Assembly: GCF_027111255.2 (NCBI RefSeq)
Contig: NZ_CP114285.2
Span: 5,022,001-5,086,000 of the forward strand
Length of the DNA stretch: 64,000 nt
Source of the DNA: Flavobacterium flavigenum
GTDB taxonomy: Bacteria > Bacteroidota > Bacteroidia > Flavobacteriales > Flavobacteriaceae
Direction: 5' to 3'
Part shown: piece after piece, positions 18,097 through 27,181 of the stretch
Layout of the letters: every line of letters starts with the position of its first letter
Numbering within the stretch: position 1 is the first letter of the stretch
Translations under genes and position numbers: made by a program
The notes under the pieces: model-generated
Seen by the model: only the letters and a program-made list of their open reading frames with translations
Told to the model about the DNA's origin: nothing
Database searches by the model: none

Positions 18097-18597
18097 TTAA
18101 AATTTCGATTGATTTATATCTATGCTTCTTGCAATAGTATTTATTATAAAATTAAACCGAAGAATTAATTCCGCTATCCTTAAATTAGGTTTGAAAATTT
18201 AACATGATATTTATTAAGCACTAATCTTCTATTATGTTTAATCTGGAATTTCTGGAAGATGAATGAACGAAAATGTAAGACAATAACAAATCGTTAATCA
18301 CTTTTTAAAACAGCCAACCAGAATATAATACCTAATTTCCCGAGCATCTTTGGTTTTAAAATACTATTTAGTTATCCAATATTAAATTTAAAGCCAGCTT
18401 TTTTTCGATTTTTTTTAATCTTTAGTTGCAGCTCTTTCTTTTGTCTGTATTTTTTTACAGATTGTTAAATATTTTATTGTGTTATATATATAGGTAAAAT
18501 AGTATTAAATATAGATAATATTGTCTCACAAAGGCAGTAGTGTGTTTTTTACATTTACAAAAGAATGCTATTTCTTAACCTAATAATTAAACAAACT
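18097..18597. other. Divergent intergenic region, no gene seen
   Basis: About 500 bases of very AT-rich sequence between the Crp-type regulator and the Svx-like gene, which point away from each other. It must carry both promoters, but no TTG/TAnnTTTG pair with normal spacing was found for either. Confidence 0.4.
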
Positions 18598-20829
18598 ATG
18601 AAAAAACTTTTACTGCTAGTTGTCGTTTTTCTATCCAGCTATTCTGCAATTGCACAGAAAACGCTTTTTACTCCCACAGAATGGAGTGATCCCAACAATG
18701 AATTTTACAATAAAGTATCCAGCACCAGAAAATATGAGTCTACGAATTTCGTACTTTACTGGGGAGATAAAGTGGGCACAAATCCTGCAGCATATGCTGA
18801 TGCTACCTTAAGATTCACTCCAAAATCGGTGGCAGATACGCTTGAGACTAGCTTTAAGCGCTACATTACCGATTTGCATTTTATAAATAATGCCCCAACA
18901 ACAAATTTTGGAAAATACAAGATCATTATTATGATGATGAATACCTGGAACTCTACAGATCCGAGATTAGAGGCCTTTGCTCAGGCTAGTTCATTTAGTA
19001 ACACTATAGGTGCTATGTTTGTACATCCGGAAGCCACAAGAGATGGTGGCGCATTATCGCATGAATTTGCCCATACGCTGCAGATGATGATGGGTATTCA
19101 GGAAAATCCGGGTGCAGGAAAAGCATTTTCCGGATACGATTGGGCAGGTCCTTTTTTTGAGGGACATGCGAACTTTATGCGCGCCCAAGCCTACCCTCAA
19201 TGGGCAGAAATTGACGGAACTCTTACCCGCTGGATTCAGACGAAGCATTTTATGTGGTCGTCTACCAGACATCACTACACGAATTTTCATTTAATGTATT
19301 ATGTGCAGGAAAAAGAAGGTTTTGATTTCACTAGAAGAATGTGGGCGGAATCTATGAATGAAGAGCATCCGCTTGAAACCATTAAGCGATTAAAAGGTTT
19401 TACGCAAGACCAACTTGATGATTATCTTTGGGGATATGCGCAAAGACAACCTGCATTTGATTATCCTATCCAATGGAACTCTCAAATCAATGCGACGAGT
19501 AATTTTGGAAAAACCATCAGAACGGTGTATAACAGCATAAAAACAAATATGCCTCGCTATACCAGCAGAGAATACACACTTTTAACTAAAGTTACAGGAA
19601 CAACAGATCAATATTATACAAATAACGATTGGGCTCCACAAGATTACGGAATGAACGTAATTCCTTTATATCCAACCTGTACGGGAACCCAAAAGAAAGT
19701 TACCATTAAATTTAAAGGACATACTGAGGTTAATACAACTCAAGCAGGATGGAGATATGGTTTTGTTACGACAAAGACCGATGGTACTATTTCGCGTTAC
19801 AGTCCAATGTATAAAGTGGATGGCGAAGCTTCCTTTACGCTTAATACCGCTACAGAAGCCAATATTTATCTTGTAGTTTTTGCTGCGCCAAAAGTCCATG
19901 TAAATTACAATATGGATGTTGGTTACCCAAAACAAAGAAGATATCCTTATGAACTGAAAATTGCAAATGCTACTCCTGAAGGATATCAGCCTGCAGCAAA
20001 TTTCAGAAGTTATCTTAAAACAAACGGACATCTGCACACTAACGGAGGCGGATGGGTTTCTAATAATGCGACTGTTGCATCTACAGTATATGTAGGTCCT
20101 TATGCAATTGTAAGAGCCGGAAATGTTTCAGGAAATGCCCGAATAGAAGATTATGCTATGGTAGATGGCGGAACTATAAATGGCAGTGCGATTGTTAGAG
20201 GAAATGCATGTGTGTACAACGCAACGATATCAAACACTGCAATTGTTGAAGGTAATGCGTGGATGGAAGGCGGATCTGTAAAAAACACAGCAAATATAAA
20301 AGGAAACGCAATGCTGTTTGCAGGAGATTTTGGAAGCTCAGTTGTAGTGGGTGGTGATGCAGAAATTGGAAGCTGTTCTACACCGGGTGTTTATTTGCAG
20401 TTTCCATATTGGAGAAACGGAAGAGATAATTGCGATGGCAAAGGCGCAGCTGATACTTCTAATATCGACATCAATGCAGCATTTACCAACTTTACAGCTG
20501 CACAGATGGCTTTTAGCTCCACACCTAACTGCACAGCATCTGCACTTAGTTCCAATAAGTCAGTCCTAGAGTCAGAAGTTGATTTGAGCATCTATCCTAA
20601 TCCAGCAACTGGAAATATAAATATAACTTTTTTGCAGACTGAACAGCAAAAAGTTACAATTTCAGTATTTGATACCAGCGGGCGCAGTTTAAATGTTATT
20701 AAGAGCCAAATTTATGATACTGGCAGAATTGAAATTCCTTACAATTGCAGTAATCTAGCTCCTGGGGTTTATTTACTGCAGATTCAGAGAGGAAATGAAG
20801 TAGTCAGTAAAACATTTATTAAGCAGTAA
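18598..20829 (+). CDS. Secreted Svx/DUF6055-like protein with HExxH motif, beta-helix repeats and T9SS sorting domain
   Basis: A 743-aa exported protein, counted from the ATG at 18598, which gives a clean signal peptide ending AIAQ; an ATG 11 codons upstream is less likely. The N-terminal half resembles DUF6055/Svx (avirulence-type) proteins and holds a zinc-protease-like HEFAH at residues 155-159, with FFEGHANF (Glu188) as a possible third ligand. A segment at about 490-600 has recurring AxVxGNA-type units (VSGNARIEDYAMVDGG, GSAIVRGNACVYNATIS, AIVEGNAWMEGG) that would form a left-handed beta-helix. The last 75 residues (LSIYPNPATGNINITF to the C-terminal TFIKQ) form a type-A T9SS sorting domain, so it is secreted or surface-attached. 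Activity is unproven. Confidence 0.85.
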   Translation: MKKLLLLVVVFLSSYSAIAQKTLFTPTEWSDPNNEFYNKVSSTRKYESTNFVLYWGDKVGTNPAAYADATLRFTPKSVADTLETSFKRYITDLHFINNAPTTNFGKYKIIIMMMNTWNSTDPRLEAFAQASSFSNTIGAMFVHPEATRDGGALSHEFAHTLQMMMGIQENPGAGKAFSGYDWAGPFFEGHANFMRAQAYPQWAEIDGTLTRWIQTKHFMWSSTRHHYTNFHLMYYVQEKEGFDFTRRMWAESMNEEHPLETIKRLKGFTQDQLDDYLWGYAQRQPAFDYPIQWNSQINATSNFGKTIRTVYNSIKTNMPRYTSREYTLLTKVTGTTDQYYTNNDWAPQDYGMNVIPLYPTCTGTQKKVTIKFKGHTEVNTTQAGWRYGFVTTKTDGTISRYSPMYKVDGEASFTLNTATEANIYLVVFAAPKVHVNYNMDVGYPKQRRYPYELKIANATPEGYQPAANFRSYLKTNGHLHTNGGGWVSNNATVASTVYVGPYAIVRAGNVSGNARIEDYAMVDGGTINGSAIVRGNACVYNATISNTAIVEGNAWMEGGSVKNTANIKGNAMLFAGDFGSSVVVGGDAEIGSCSTPGVYLQFPYWRNGRDNCDGKGAADTSNIDINAAFTNFTAAQMAFSSTPNCTASALSSNKSVLESEVDLSIYPNPATGNINITFLQTEQQKVTISVFDTSGRSLNVIKSQIYDTGRIEIPYNCSNLAPGVYLLQIQRGNEVVSKTFIKQ

Positions 20830-21310
20830 TGATTCATTAGCAATTACTTGGCACTATTGTAAAAAGGGGTAAGATTGAAAATTGCAGGGTCTGGCTTTTT
20901 AATTAAAGTTGGACCCTTCTTCTTGATTATTTGCTCCGATTCAGAAATTAACGCTTAGAAATGAGGCTGAGCCGAAAAAGCGAATTTCAGCAGGTGCAAG
21001 ATAATATTTTTTAAATGGAGGATTACTTTTTTATTAATTCATTACAGTTTCGGACGTAAACTTGTTAGAGCCTCATTTTGCTGTTTTTTCATTTTAATAA
21101 ATAATAATCTATCACAATTTTCCTGTAAATATTAGAAGAGTGAAATATCTTTAAAAACCGCCTTAACTTTTTGTAGAAAAAAACGGAAGTGACTCCTTTT
21201 TGTATCTATAAAAAACGTTTTTTTTATTTTATAAAGCATTGATAAGACAGTTTTATTTTCCCTCTCGCATTGGTACGATGTCATTTTCGTGAACCGAATA
21301 GCTGTCATTT
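20830..21310. other. Intergenic region after the Svx-like gene
   Basis: About 480 bases. AGGGTC near 20886 and GGACCCT near 20920 can form a weak 6-bp stem followed by TTCTTCTTG, possibly a poor terminator. Nothing else was supported. Confidence 0.35.
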
Positions 21311-21793
21311 TCAAGAGATAATTTTTGAAATGCAGCTAAATCTGCTGGTGTTTGGTAAGCATTTGATACATTTTTCTAAAAAAAGCTTCCCTACCCAATC
21401 CAGATTGAAAATCATTGTCATTTTTAACATACCGTCCCAATTATTATTATAGCCGTGAACAGATAGTCTTGGTATGTGAATTACAGTTCCTGGTGCGGCC
21501 TTTATTTCACCTTTAGCTGTCAGGGGTGTCAAGATTCCTTCATTACTTATAAATATTTCATCCAGTTCTTTATGATAATGCAGCTTTGGCCCTCTGACAT
21601 TGGCCAGCATTTCTATTTGATAAAATCCGTATTTATTGTTAGTTAAAGCGGCATGAACAATTGCTTTTAATTTATTTCCGTGGCTTTCATATTGTTCATT
21701 TTTAAACAATGGAACGATGAGAGTATCATCGTTCCATTGTTTGAGAATATCTCCTTCATAATTAATTTTGTGGAATTTCTTCAACCAGAATTT
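21311..21793 (-). CDS. Cupin-domain protein
   Basis: A cupin of about 160 aa from MKFWLKKFHK (21793); an in-frame ATG at 21871 would overlap the upstream DUF1398 gene by 110 bases. The conserved core reads GFYQIEMLANVRGPKLHYHKELDEIFISNEG, with HYHK and the downstream Glu as likely metal ligands, then PGTVIHIPRLSVHGYNN as the second cupin motif. Catalytic role and substrate are unknown; related small cupins often lie beside AraC regulators. The coding sequence contains a perfect 17-bp inverted repeat (21704-21742) at the point where canonical cupin homology starts. The start is uncertain, and this may be a fusion of the cupin to an unrelated N-terminus. Confidence 0.65.
   Translation of the reverse strand, partial: KFWLKKFHKINYEGDILKQWNDDTLIVPLFKNEQYESHGNKLKAIVHAALTNNKYGFYQIEMLANVRGPKLHYHKELDEIFISNEGILTPLTAKGEIKAAPGTVIHIPRLSVHGYNNNWDGMLKMTMIFNLDWVGKLFLEKCIKCLPNTSRFSCISKIIS
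21704..21742. repeat. Perfect 17-bp inverted repeat with 5-nt loop inside the cupin ORF
   Basis: AAACAATGGAACGATGA (21704-21720) and TCATCGTTCCATTGTTT (21726-21742) are exact reverse complements around GAGTA. It lies 20 bases past the DUF1398 stop on the minus strand. On that strand the stem is followed by TTTAAAAA rather than a long T run. It could be a terminator/attenuator for the upstream gene or a remnant of a duplication. Confidence 0.75.
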
Positions 21794-22277
21794 CATTTCC
21801 TGATTTGTCAAAGTAAATGCAGGACATTTTGTCCATACAAATTTCCCATTTTTCAATTCCTGTTTCGGCACACATTTTTATGAAAGCCAGATAGTCTGTT
21901 CTGCCTTGCTGATGAGCAAGTAATTCTGCTTTAAATTTTTCTGTTTTTGGCTTCTCAGCAATTTCTAATGCTTCATACTTTGCCGGAACGGTTGCGGTAT
22001 AATGGCTTCCGCTGTGATAGTCAATATGGCCATCGCTTACATAAGCTTCATAGTGGGTAACTCCCAATAACTTAATTTCCTTAATATAAGAAGGGAAATC
22101 TGCACCTGATTTTACTTTGCTGTGGGCTTCTTTGATTTGTTCTGCTGTAAACATTTTTTCTTGTTTTTTAATTATTAAACGATTTACTGAATCACACGCA
22201 GCCATAATGCTTAAACTGGAGAATACGACTGCCGGTTTTAGAATTGATTTTATCATTGTCTTTACATTAGATTGCAA
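21762..22277 (-). CDS. DUF1398 (YbcV-like) protein with lipoprotein-like N-terminal extension
   Basis: A 171-aa protein. The core from Met42 (22154), MFTAEQIKEAHSKVKSGADF, then YEAYVSDGHIDYHSGSHY, matches the DUF1398 family of E. coli YbcV, a protein of unknown function with that same N-terminus. The preceding 41 codons are in frame and encode a plausible signal-peptide-like stretch (MIKSILKPAVVFSSLSIMAA, then Cys28), which the family does not normally have. Translation may start at 22277, 22256 or 22154; a purine-rich tract precedes the last. It sits between an AraC regulator gene (49 bases upstream) and a cupin gene. Confidence 0.75.
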   Translation of the reverse strand: MQSNVKTMIKSILKPAVVFSSLSIMAACDSVNRLIIKKQEKMFTAEQIKEAHSKVKSGADFPSYIKEIKLLGVTHYEAYVSDGHIDYHSGSHYTATVPAKYEALEIAEKPKTEKFKAELLAHQQGRTDYLAFIKMCAETGIEKWEICMDKMSCIYFDKSGNEILVEEIPQN

Positions 22278-22326
22278 TGCAAAGATGCAGTGATGAAAAC
22301 CCGTTTAATTGTAAAAAATCGTTTTT

Positions 22327-23091
22327 CTACAAGAAGCGTTTAAAATTTTCAGGAGTTTCTCCCGTAAATTGTCTGAAGTCTTTTACAAAGTGGGCCTGGT
22401 CGAAGAAATTGTTTTCATAACAGATTTCTGTCAGCGTTTTGTTTTGATTCAGGCTGTCAAGAACAGCATTAAAGCGGACAATTGAAGCAAATTTTTTAGC
22501 CGTGGTGCCAACGGCTTTTCTAAAACGCTTTTCAAATGGACTTTGGCTGATAAATAACTTTTCATTAAGTTCCTTTATACGGATAGTTCCTTTGCTTTGA
22601 TAAATGAGTTTCACGGCTTGAACAATTAATTTGTCTGTTTGAACGTTTTTGAGCTGAGAGACTAAATACTGCTCAACTATTTTTATTCGAAGTTTGTCCG
22701 TATCGGCTGCCACTAATTTCTCTTCTACTTCAGTTATGCTGTTTTTATCAAAAATATAGCCAAGTGAAAGGCTTAAATTAAAGAGTTCGTTGGCAGGATG
22801 CAAAGCAAAATGAGTAAAGCCGATTTCAGTGAAGAAAACTAATATTGTTCCTATATCTGCCGAATTTTTAAAGATTTTACAGCAGTCAGTAATTCCTGTT
22901 ATTCCTGCCGCTGCCAGTTTGCTTTCACTATTGTCTTTTATGCTGGCAAGTTCTCCTTTGTATTGAAATCCGATAACAAGTCCCGAGGATGGGAAAACTT
23001 TATACTCATTTTCAAATTCATTCTCCGACACTGCAAAATATTTGATGTAGGGCCTTAATTGTTCAGTAGGAAAATGTTTTTCAAATTTCAT
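22327..23091 (-). CDS. AraC-family transcriptional regulator
   Basis: A 254-aa regulator. The C-terminal 100 residues hold the two AraC helix-turn-helices: IRIKELNEKLFISQSPFEKR then LTEICYENNFFDQAHFVKDF, ending in the conserved TGETPENFKRF. The N-terminal domain contains a DUF6597-like start (FEKHFPTEQLRPYIKYFAVS) seen in many Bacteroidota AraC proteins; its ligand is unknown. It is followed on the same strand by the DUF1398 gene after 49 bases and then the cupin gene, probably co-transcribed or regulated targets. Confidence 0.9.
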   Translation of the reverse strand: MKFEKHFPTEQLRPYIKYFAVSENEFENEYKVFPSSGLVIGFQYKGELASIKDNSESKLAAAGITGITDCCKIFKNSADIGTILVFFTEIGFTHFALHPANELFNLSLSLGYIFDKNSITEVEEKLVAADTDKLRIKIVEQYLVSQLKNVQTDKLIVQAVKLIYQSKGTIRIKELNEKLFISQSPFEKRFRKAVGTTAKKFASIVRFNAVLDSLNQNKTLTEICYENNFFDQAHFVKDFRQFTGETPENFKRFL

Positions 23092-23764
23092 CGATTTTAA
23101 TATGTTTTCTTAACCCCTTAAAATTCTCTAAAACTTAATTTATACAATCCAATGCATTATGTCAAGGCGGTTATTTTAGGTTAATTTTGAGCAATACCCA
23201 GAATTATTTTTAAGCTAATTTAAGAATTTTTACCCTATCTAGTAACCTTTCAAGATAAATACGAATAACTCTTCGCAAGATGTCATTGAAATACTCTTTA
23301 AATCTTAGCGGTGATTATATGAAAAAGTCTTTTAATATGGAATAACTGACTCTTCAGATACAAAAACAATAAGTCGAAAACCATGCATTCACACGAAGAA
23401 AACTGCTTCATAGTACTTTCGTTCATATTGCCATATGCACTAATATTGATAAAGTTTGGTTTAGTCATGTTGTTTATAGTCAATGCAATAGCTGATGAAG
23501 GCTTGAGATTTGCTTTATCCAAAATTATATTTAGTGAAGGCAGATTAAGATTTTATTCAAAATCTTTTTTAAAATTACTGAAGGATAAATGAAAGAGCTG
23601 CTTGTCTGATACTAAAATTAAGAAAAGATTTTTTTTAATATATAATTAATTAAAAAGAATAATAATTGTATATTGTACACTTATTTTTAATTCTAAAATG
23701 TAATATAGCTGATTTTCCCAATAAAGTGAATCTGGTTATTGCATTAGACTATCTGCCCTGCTAA
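23092..23764. other. Intergenic region before the GH2 gene
   Basis: About 670 AT-rich bases. Two opposed short frames (23298-23522 minus, 23383-23592 plus) overlap each other, look like shadows and have no recognisable motif. No consensus promoter was found upstream of the GH2 gene. Confidence 0.35.
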
Positions 23765-26167
23765 ATGAGAAAACTACAATATTTTTGGTTTGCAATATTT
23801 ACACTTCTAACCACTACTGCAATAGCGCAAAACACTGCAGCAGAGAAAAAAATAAAAATTGATTTTGGATGGAAGTTTAAACTTGGAGATTATCCCCATG
23901 CCTCAGAAGAGAATTTTGACGACAGTGCGTGGCGTGAATTAGATTTACCGCATGACTGGAGCGTAGAAGGTAATTTTGATTCCAAACATGCTATGGGAAA
24001 TGATGGAGGTTATCTTCCCGCGGGAATTGGCTGGTACAGAAAAGTATTGCAAATCACATCATCACAAATGAAGGAGAAACTCAGTCTTTATTTTGAAGGA
24101 GTTTATATGAACGCTGAGGTATTTATTAACGGAACTTCGTTAGGATTACGTCCTTATGGTTTTTCTTCTTTCTTTCATGATATAAGCCCGTATGTAAAAG
24201 AAGGCAAAAATGTAGTAGCTGTAAGGGTTGATAATTCGCAGCAAAAAAATTGCCGATGGTATACTGGTTCAGGGATTTATCGTCATGTTTGGCTTATCAC
24301 TGAAAATCCTATCCATGCAGCCCAGTGGGGCACGGTTATTACAACACCGGAAGTCGACTCCAAAAAGGCCTTGGTTAATGTACAGGTAAATGTTCAAAAT
24401 GAAACGAATTCACCTCAACAGATAAAATTAGAGATTAATATTTTAGACAAGAAGAATAAAAATACTGCTGCATCCTCAATTATAGTAGAGGTTCAGGCAA
24501 ATGGCAATAAGGATGTTGCTCAGAATATTTTCCTAAAAGCGCCGTATTTATGGGCAGTTGAAAGTCCAGATTTATATCGTGCAGTCATAAAAATATATCA
24601 GAAAAACAATGTAATAGATCAATCTCAAATTTCATTCGGAATTAGAAAAATAGAGTACAATGCTCAGAAAGGTTTTGTTTTAAACGGAGTGCAGCTAAAA
24701 CTAAATGGAGGCTGTGTCCATCATGATAACGGACCTTTAGGTGCAGCCGCTTATGATCAGGCAGAAATTAAAAAAGCGGTACTCTTGAAAAAAGCAGGTT
24801 TCAATGCCGTAAGAACAAGCCATAATGCCCCTTCTGAAGCTTTTCTGCAGGCGTGTGATTCTATAGGTTTGATGGTGATTGATGAAAGTTTTGATGGATG
24901 GCGTGAGGAAAAAAACACTTATGATTATTCCATCTATTTTGATAAATGGTGGAAAAAAGATATTGAAGCGCTTGTACTGAGAGACCGAAATCATCCTTGT
25001 ATAATTATGTGGAGTATAGGTAATGAAATAATCGAAAGAAAAACACTTGAAGCTGTGCAGACGGCTCATAAACTGGCAAATCATGTACGAAAACTAGATC
25101 CTGGCAGACCGGTCACATCGGCTATGACAACATGGGATAATGACTGGGAAGTTTTTGATCCTCTCTTTGCAATGCATGATATAGGCGGATACAATTATCA
25201 GATGCATCGGGCAGCATCAGATCATGAAAGAGTGCCCTCACGCATCATTTTACAGACAGAGTCTTATCCAAGAGATGCTTTCAATAACTGGAAAGCCGTA
25301 AATGATAACCCCTATATAATTGGTGATTTTGTCTGGACAGCTATGGATTATCTTGGTGAATCGGGTATTGGCAGGTATTATTATAAAGGAGATGTAAAAG
25401 GTGAACATTATGAGCGTGATTTATTCCCTTGGCATGGCGCTTACTGTGGCGATATAGATCTAATCGGAATGCGAAAACCAATATCTTATTACAGAGAGAT
25501 GCTTTATAGCAGTAAAAAAATGCTATATCTGGCAGTTAAAGAACCTAATAATTATTATGGTGAAATTCAGGAAACACTATGGTCTGTATGGCCAACCTGG
25601 GAAAGCTGGAAATGGCCGGGATATGAAGGTAAGATGATTGATGTTGAAATTTATTCTACTTATCCTTCGGTGCGGCTTTATCATGATGGTAAATTGGTGG
25701 GAGAAAAAGCAACGACGAGAAAAGAGGAATTTAAAGCTGTATTTCAGATTCCATACAATGCAGGTGAATTAAAGGCAGCAGCAATAGTGAATGGCAGCGA
25801 AGTTCAATCTCAAATTCTTAAAACCGCAGGTAAAACGGCTTTAATTACATTAACACCAGATAGAACAGTTCTAAAAGCTGACGGACACGACCTAGCATAT
25901 GTCAATATAGAGCTTACTGACTTAGAGGGAGTCCGTGAACCAAATGCGGAAAATTTATTAAGCTTTGAAATTGAAGGAGCAGGCACTATTGTAGGTTTGG
26001 CAAATGCAAACCTTAAAGATACAGAGCCGTATGTTTCCAATAAACGAAAAGCGTGGAAGGGTCAGGCATTGGTTATTATAAAGAGTAAGAAAGAAAAAGG
26101 AAGTATTATTTTAAAAGTCAAATCGCCAGATTTAAAAGATTCTTCTCTAAACCTTAGAGTTGAGTAA
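23765..26167 (+). CDS. Secreted glycoside hydrolase family 2 (beta-galactosidase-like)
   Basis: An 800-aa GH2 enzyme with a signal peptide (cleavage after TAIAQ, residue 21). Order: sugar-binding jelly roll (about 25-195, GWYRKVLQI, YTGSGIYRHVWL), immunoglobulin-like domain (about 200-300), TIM barrel (about 305-600) and C-terminal DUF4982-type and Ig-like domains. The acid/base Glu is in MWSIGNEII (near residue 421) and the nucleophile in LQTESYPRD (near 499). GGCVHHDNGPLGAA and FNAVRTSHNAPS are typical GH2 barrel motifs. It probably releases beta-galactosyl or related residues in the periplasm or outside the cell. It is not in an obvious polysaccharide utilization locus; the nearest SusC/SusD pair is 10 kb away on the other strand. 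Confidence 0.92.
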   Translation: MRKLQYFWFAIFTLLTTTAIAQNTAAEKKIKIDFGWKFKLGDYPHASEENFDDSAWRELDLPHDWSVEGNFDSKHAMGNDGGYLPAGIGWYRKVLQITSSQMKEKLSLYFEGVYMNAEVFINGTSLGLRPYGFSSFFHDISPYVKEGKNVVAVRVDNSQQKNCRWYTGSGIYRHVWLITENPIHAAQWGTVITTPEVDSKKALVNVQVNVQNETNSPQQIKLEINILDKKNKNTAASSIIVEVQANGNKDVAQNIFLKAPYLWAVESPDLYRAVIKIYQKNNVIDQSQISFGIRKIEYNAQKGFVLNGVQLKLNGGCVHHDNGPLGAAAYDQAEIKKAVLLKKAGFNAVRTSHNAPSEAFLQACDSIGLMVIDESFDGWREEKNTYDYSIYFDKWWKKDIEALVLRDRNHPCIIMWSIGNEIIERKTLEAVQTAHKLANHVRKLDPGRPVTSAMTTWDNDWEVFDPLFAMHDIGGYNYQMHRAASDHERVPSRIILQTESYPRDAFNNWKAVNDNPYIIGDFVWTAMDYLGESGIGRYYYKGDVKGEHYERDLFPWHGAYCGDIDLIGMRKPISYYREMLYSSKKMLYLAVKEPNNYYGEIQETLWSVWPTWESWKWPGYEGKMIDVEIYSTYPSVRLYHDGKLVGEKATTRKEEFKAVFQIPYNAGELKAAAIVNGSEVQSQILKTAGKTALITLTPDRTVLKADGHDLAYVNIELTDLEGVREPNAENLLSFEIEGAGTIVGLANANLKDTEPYVSNKRKAWKGQALVIIKSKKEKGSIILKVKSPDLKDSSLNLRVE

Positions 26168-26242
26168 TTTAATAGTTTCGAACCTAAGCTTGGCAGACCT
26201 TCATTTTGCTAAGGGTCTACTTTTCAAAAACACCATGTGCCG
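26168..26242. other. Start of a long noncoding stretch (26168-27181)
   Basis: A weak stem (GCAGACC with GGGTCTAC, one mismatch) near 26190-26217 may end the GH2 transcript. The rest of the 1-kb gap is filled by the gene remnant, dispersed repeat and hairpins listed separately; bases 26551-26805 and 26847-27060 show nothing else that could be supported. Confidence 0.35.
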
Positions 26243-26440
26243 CGATTCTGCCGCAAAATTTAAATTGCTAAACACTTATAAAAAACTGCTCTAATTTTTT
26301 TTCCCAAAAAATAGCGGTTCTGCTTTTTTAAACAAGAAAATAAATGACGCTTTTCTGGTTTCTATTTCTTTTTGGGATATAGTTTATATAACCGTATTCA
26401 TTTAAATCCTTTATGCACCTGTGATACGTGACAGGACCGG
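26243..26440 (-). pseudogene. 3' remnant of the small winged-helix gene (copy A)
   Basis: On the minus strand 26438-26328 reads GPVTYHRCIKDLNEYGYINY, then IPKRNRNQKSVIYFLV and stop, nearly identical to the end of the intact 95-aa protein encoded at 42311-42598. DNA similarity continues about 85 bases past the stop, to about 26243. The 5' part of the gene is missing. A second remnant is at 33335-33502. These are decayed copies of one mobile-element-associated gene. Confidence 0.8.
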
Positions 26441-26470
26441 CTGTATTATTTTAGGTTTAATGTTGTTTTT

Positions 26471-26550
26471 CAGGAGCTTTTTCCCGCTATCCGCTCTAAT
26501 CTTCTGTGCCGAACCCCGGCGCAGAAGGATTTCCGCTGCTATCGGGGCTA
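26471..26550. repeat. Structured dispersed repeat, copy A
   Basis: One of four related elements (others at 33658, 42101 and 63293). Inner stem CTTCTGTGCCG / CGGCGCAGAAG with loop AACCC; outer stem AGC(TTTTT)CCCG / CGGGGCT. Stem positions change together between copies, which supports a conserved RNA or cruciform fold. Confidence 0.75.
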
Positions 26551-26805
26551 AAAAGTTAAATAGACAATTTTTAATCGTAAAATTTGCCATTAAAAACTAA
26601 TTGAAACAAATTAGGGGGTTGCAGATTCAGTTTCTGCTCTATGATTGGTGGTCGAACCCTGCTAAGTTATCAAATGAGAAATCAATAATTTATAATGTTT
26701 TTATTGTAAATGCTTGATTTTGTGTGGTTTGTTCTTTGTTCTAGATTTGTTTAAAAGAGAAAAATAAAAGCAAAAATGATCCAAGTTACCGTATTTAACG
26801 GCGTA

Positions 26806-26845
26806 ATAAAAAAATGGCGCCAATTGTCTTCAATAGGCGCCATTT
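26806..26845 (-). terminator. Strong hairpin with minus-strand T run
   Basis: AAATGGCGCC (26812-26821) and GGCGCCATTT (26836-26845) pair perfectly, and ATTG/CAAT inside the loop extend the stem to 14 pairs around TCTT with one A-A mismatch. On the minus strand seven T residues follow. It lies about 335 bases beyond the stop of the permease/M1 gene and may end that transcript. Confidence 0.65.
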
Positions 26846-27060
26846 GGATGTAGTGACCTCTAATGGACAGATTACAAACCATTTCATGGAGGATTTAAAG
26901 AGATTGGCATACTGGAAGTAGAAGCTGTCTTTATATGGCTTCAACTTTTTGGTTTAGATGTCCTGTTGGGGATTGATGAAAAAATATCTAGTTTTTTTGC
27001 AATGAGCTATAAATGTTCTATTCATGTTCTTAACCCTTTATCAATGTGGTTTTTTAATTG

Positions 27061-27100
27061 TTACAATACTTGCCTGAAAATGTACAGTTAAGTATTGTAA
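27061..27100. repeat. 11-bp inverted repeat beyond the permease/M1 gene
   Basis: TTACAATACTT (27061-27071) and AAGTATTGTAA (27090-27100) are perfect complements around 18 bases, about 80 bases past the stop at 27182. No T run follows on the minus strand. Possible 3' end structure or operator; function unknown. Confidence 0.45.
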
Positions 27101-27181
27101 TGAAAATAATTCCAGTAGAAATTTTAGCCATTTTATTTAATCTTTTACTATAAAGATTATATAAATTACATTCATTTATCG

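Noticed and set aside
23298-23592. Opposed 69- and 74-codon frames before the GH2 gene
   Set aside because: They overlap on opposite strands, have no motif, and look like chance frames in AT-rich DNA.
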